DNA of 21,277 bases, from contig NWUY0300003061.1 in NCBI GenBank assembly GCA_004151065.3, forward strand, positions 1-21,277, read 5' to 3'. The notes beneath the pieces are model-generated. The model made no database searches. It was not told the origin of the DNA and was given only the letters and a program-made list of their open reading frames with translations. Shown here piece by piece: positions 18,719 to 21,277 of the stretch. Origin of the DNA: Larix sibirica (Eukaryota > Streptophyta > Pinopsida > Pinales > Pinaceae). The first letter of the stretch is position 1; every line of letters starts with the position of its first letter. Position numbers and translations under genes: made by a program.

Positions 18719-21050
18719 ATGATTTGCCTCTCTTTTAATTATCAAGGTCTATCCAACCCTAATAAAATATTGGCTCTTAAGAAGATTGTAGAAAATATTA
18801 AACCAAATATCCTTTTCCTTGAAGAGACAACGTGGGATTGGAGTGTTGTTGTAAGCCTTCTAGAAGTACTTTTTAATGGTTGGAATTTCATATCATTAGA
18901 TGCCTCGAGAAGATCGGGGAGGATTGTGAGGGGTTGGAACACTAGATCTTTTCTCTACACTAACAACTAGATTGTGGTATCAAGGATCGACATGGAATTG
19001 TTTTCCAGGAAGGATTTCTTGTTCGTCAATATATATGGTCCTTGTATAGACAGCTCATTGGGACTCACTATTCAGTAAATCATTTATGCAAAGCGATTCT
19101 TTAATTTTGGGTGGTGAATTGAACTTCTCCATTGGTTGCTCGGATACTTGGGGCTCTCTAGCTCATCCAAACTATTTGTCTTAGTACGTTTTACATAAAT
19201 TGGATGAAGGTGGTTTAATTAATGTAGAATGGTCAAGGTTAAACCGACTTGGCGAATCAAAAGGGTTGGGGAGGCCAGAGTGGCCAAAAGACTTGATCAT
19301 TTTCTGGTTGTTGAAGGTTTTTTGGCTGACGGCTTAAGGTTTCGTGAGTGGGTCGAGTCGAGGGTGATTCAGATCATTTTCTCACTGTTTTTGAAATGGC
19401 TCGAGTTGGTCCTAACCCACCCAATCCTTTTAAATTTAATGCAAAGTGGTTTTAGGTGGAATATTTTATTAAGTTAGTCAAGGATATGTTGCGCCCATAT
19501 TATGGGAGTTCAGTAGAGTCAGCTACACTTCAGTTTGAGTAAAATCTAAAATGGATTAAACAAGCATCACCAATTGGATGGACACGTAACAAAAGACTAA
19601 GAAATGATAGATATCTTGCAAAGGTGGAATATGCTTTGACAAGGATCTATGATTCTGATGGGTTTGGGTATCTCTTTGAAGTTACAAGGTTGAAGCTTTA
19701 AAACCAAAACAAGGCAAAAGGAAGATCCTAGATAATCGGGCTTCCACTTGGCACCTCAAGAGTCGAGCACATTGGTTAGAAAAATGGGATGATAATACAA
19801 CGTATTTTCATTGGTATGCCAAGCGGTGAAGGAATAGAAACACGCTTTGGAAAATTCGAATGTGCGAAGGTGGGGAAGTCGTCCAATTTGAGGAGATAGC
19901 AACTGAAGGTGCTGAACACTTTCAATTTCTTTTCAAAGCTGAAGAAAGATCTACAATATAAAATATCATAATATGGTCTCAAGTTTTCCCTGGTTTCATT
20001 GCTAAAGAAGACAACAATATGCTCATAGCAAAAATTACGCAGAATGAACAAAAGGAGGTTCTGCAAAACATTCAAAAGAATAAGAGCCCACAATCAAAAG
20101 ATTGGCAGGTGGATCTTTACCTTGGTTTCTTAGAGGTCTTGGAAGGTGATTTACTCAAAGTAATTGAGGACTCAAGGGTGTGAGGTAGGATGTTGGATAC
20201 TTTAATTCAAATTGTCTTGCTCTGATTCCTAAATCGAGCAATCCTATTTCCTTTGATGACATTTCCCCGATATCACTCTACATTGGTATATATAAGATAG
20301 TAACAAAAATTATACCAAGAAGAGTTAACAATGTTTTATCGAGGGCCATCTCTGGAGAGCATTTTGGGTTCTTAGCTGGGGGACAAATATATGAGGTTAT
20401 TGGGGTGGCACAGGAAGGTCTTCATAGCATCAAAACCAAGATTCTTAAGGCTTCAATACTAAAAATTGACCCGTTCAAGGCTTACGATAGGGTTAATTTG
20501 CTCTATCTAAGGTTAACGTAGACTCATCTAGGTTTTGAGCTATTTTTTATATTATGGGTGAGGATTTGTATACAAATAATATTTTTTTCAATTTTTACTA
20601 ATGGGGCAACTTTGGTTTTTTTCAGAGCAAGAAGAGGGTTGTGGCAAGGGTGCCCTCTTTCACCAATATTGTTCCTTATGGTGGCCGAAGGTCTAAGTAG
20701 ATATCTTTTGGAGGCCAAAAGAGAGGGATCCTTTCGAGGAGTGCACCTGGGTAGTCAAATCTATTTCTGGCACCTGTTGTTTGTTGACGACATCCTTATT
20801 TTTTGAGGGATCCAAAAGGGACAGTCTCAAGTTGTGAGGAATCCTGGATTTATATTGTGCAGCTACAGGTATGATGATAAATTTTGGAAAGTCTACGATT
20901 TCATTATGTGGTGTTGAAGCCGAAGAACAAGTCTTTTATCAAGAACATTTTTTACTTTTACAAAGGTCGATTTAGAGACAAGATTGAAATACTTGGGCTT
21001 TCACTTAAAGCCAAGCAATTACTATTAGCAAGATTGGAATTGGTTTATAT
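18719..21050 (+). pseudogene. LINE ORF2 (endonuclease and reverse transcriptase), broken
   Basis: ORF2 nicks target DNA and reverse-transcribes the element RNA at the nick. The endonuclease starts at 18719 (MICLSFNYQGLSNPN, usual form WNCRGL). It has LFLEET (Glu at 18824), NIYGP at about 19028, GGELN at 19110-19124 (usual GGDLN) and SDHF at 19369. Between these lies a PTWR..RVGEARVAKRLDHF segment at about 19241. The connector has HLKSRAHWLEKWDDN and YFHWYAKR, stop, RNRNT. The RT has KSPQSKDW, then ISGEHFGFLAGGQI and GVAQEGLHSIKT. Its motif A-like KIDPFKAYDRV is at 20462-20494, RGLWQGCPLSP at 20633-20665 and the catalytic LLFVDDILIF at about 20774-20803. TGMMINFGKS and KYLGFHLKPSNYY, stop, QDWNWF follow. 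About seven frameshifts and many stops occur. Both RT aspartates are kept. The 3' part is absent. Confidence 0.9.
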
Positions 21051-21051
21051 C

Positions 21052-21052
21052 N
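21052..21052. other. Ambiguous base at LINE/gypsy junction
   Basis: An N lies just after the LINE segment QDWNWF and about 12 bp before recognisable integrase sequence. It may mark a scaffold join instead of a real single base. Confidence 0.65.
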
Positions 21053-21063
21053 TACAACTTGCT

Positions 21064-21277
21064 TAAGGATCATTACCACAACATACTACCTAATGAGATG
21101 GGCCAAAGTAGCACCAATCCGAGATTGTTCTGTGGAAACAACAACTAAATTCATTTATGAAAACGTTGTCACTCGGTTCGAGTGTCACAGAAGCCTTACA
21201 AGTGACAAAGGTACGCACTTCTTGAATACAACTTTTTGGGCGCTGATGAAGGAATTTTTGATACAACACCACAAAAT
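21064..21277 (+). CDS. Ty3/gypsy integrase core, partial at both ends
   Basis: Open without stops for 71 codons to the window end, in the frame of the codon at 21096. It reads IITTTYYLMRWAKVAPIRD, then TTTKFIYENVVTRFECHRSL, then TSDKGTHFLNTTFWALMKEF and IQHHK. This matches the central part of the rve integrase domain of plant Ty3/gypsy Pol (typical form TDYLTRWAEA..A..F.YENI.TRFGCP..L.SDQGTHF.N). The second catalytic aspartate is at 21204 (TSDKGTHF). The first Asp and the Glu of the DDE triad, the zinc-binding N-terminus and the rest of Pol are not in view. DY to YY, GCP to ECH and DQ to DK changes suggest an ageing copy although the frame is open. Integrase inserts the reverse-transcribed element into the host genome. 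Confidence 0.85.

Larger units (their letters stand above)
16395..21063 (+). mobile_element. Degenerate L1-type LINE, 3' end missing
   Basis: The element has the order typical of plant L1-clade LINEs: ORF1 with a DUF4283-like region and CCHC knuckle, then ORF2 with an apurinic-like endonuclease and reverse transcriptase. About 4.7 kb is present. The end of the RT region, any C-terminal knuckle, the 3' UTR and the poly(A) tail are missing because the sequence changes to a Ty3/gypsy integrase next to an N at 21052. Numerous stops and frameshifts make it inactive. Confidence 0.9.

Noticed and set aside
21090-21272. Minus-strand frame opposite the integrase
   Set aside because: The plus strand is clearly integrase; this is its shadow.
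1-21277. CRISPR array, phage or bacterial operon, rRNA or tRNA genes
   Set aside because: The repeats are irregular and lack unique spacers, no bacterial gene signals are present, and no cloverleaf could be supported by eye.

Overview
The window looks like intergenic, repeat-rich DNA from a seed plant with a large genome. A gymnosperm, perhaps a conifer, is my best guess. The reasons are the AT-rich background, the absence of any intact host gene, a plant-type L1 LINE (DUF4283-like ORF1 with a CCHC knuckle, then endonuclease and reverse transcriptase), a Ty3/gypsy integrase fragment, and heavily eroded copies of plant-like genes. No bacterial signals (Shine-Dalgarno sites, operons, CRISPR), rRNA or convincing tRNA were seen. 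The organism call is inference.

Layout. Positions 1-1456 are AT-rich and featureless. Positions 1457-2321 form an imperfect foldback with two arms of about 330 bp around a spacer of about 200 bp. Positions 2393-2730 are a degenerate tandem repeat, followed by an unassigned 122-codon ORF (2748-3116) and nested short tandem duplications (3175-3545). Positions 3820-4390 hold an eroded coding-like block on the minus strand. Positions 4984-5237 hold a frameshifted plus-strand fragment that resembles the C-terminal ARM-like region of plant MAP3K-epsilon kinases, with a second unassigned coding-like block at 5251-5463. Positions 5464-8300 are mostly empty. A minus-strand coding-like block with an internal 85-bp tandem duplication lies at 8342-8790.

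From about 9483 to 15585 there are two direct copies of one long non-coding repeat (A 9483-10909, B about 13345-15585) around about 2.4 kb of unrelated non-coding DNA. Both copies carry secondary tandem duplications. A single N at 10910 marks a gap exactly at the end of copy A.

Positions 15713-16137 are a five-unit tandem array lying just upstream of a plus-strand LINE (about 16395-21060). LINE ORF1 stays in one reading frame for about 575 codons with seven stops. ORF2 keeps recognisable EN and RT motifs but has about seven frameshifts. The LINE stops within a few bases of a second N (21052). From about 21064 the sequence is the core of a Ty3/gypsy integrase, open to the window end. Nothing here appears functional as a gene set; the window records transposition, gene-fragment capture or pseudogenisation, and decay. 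I found no credible new functional system.
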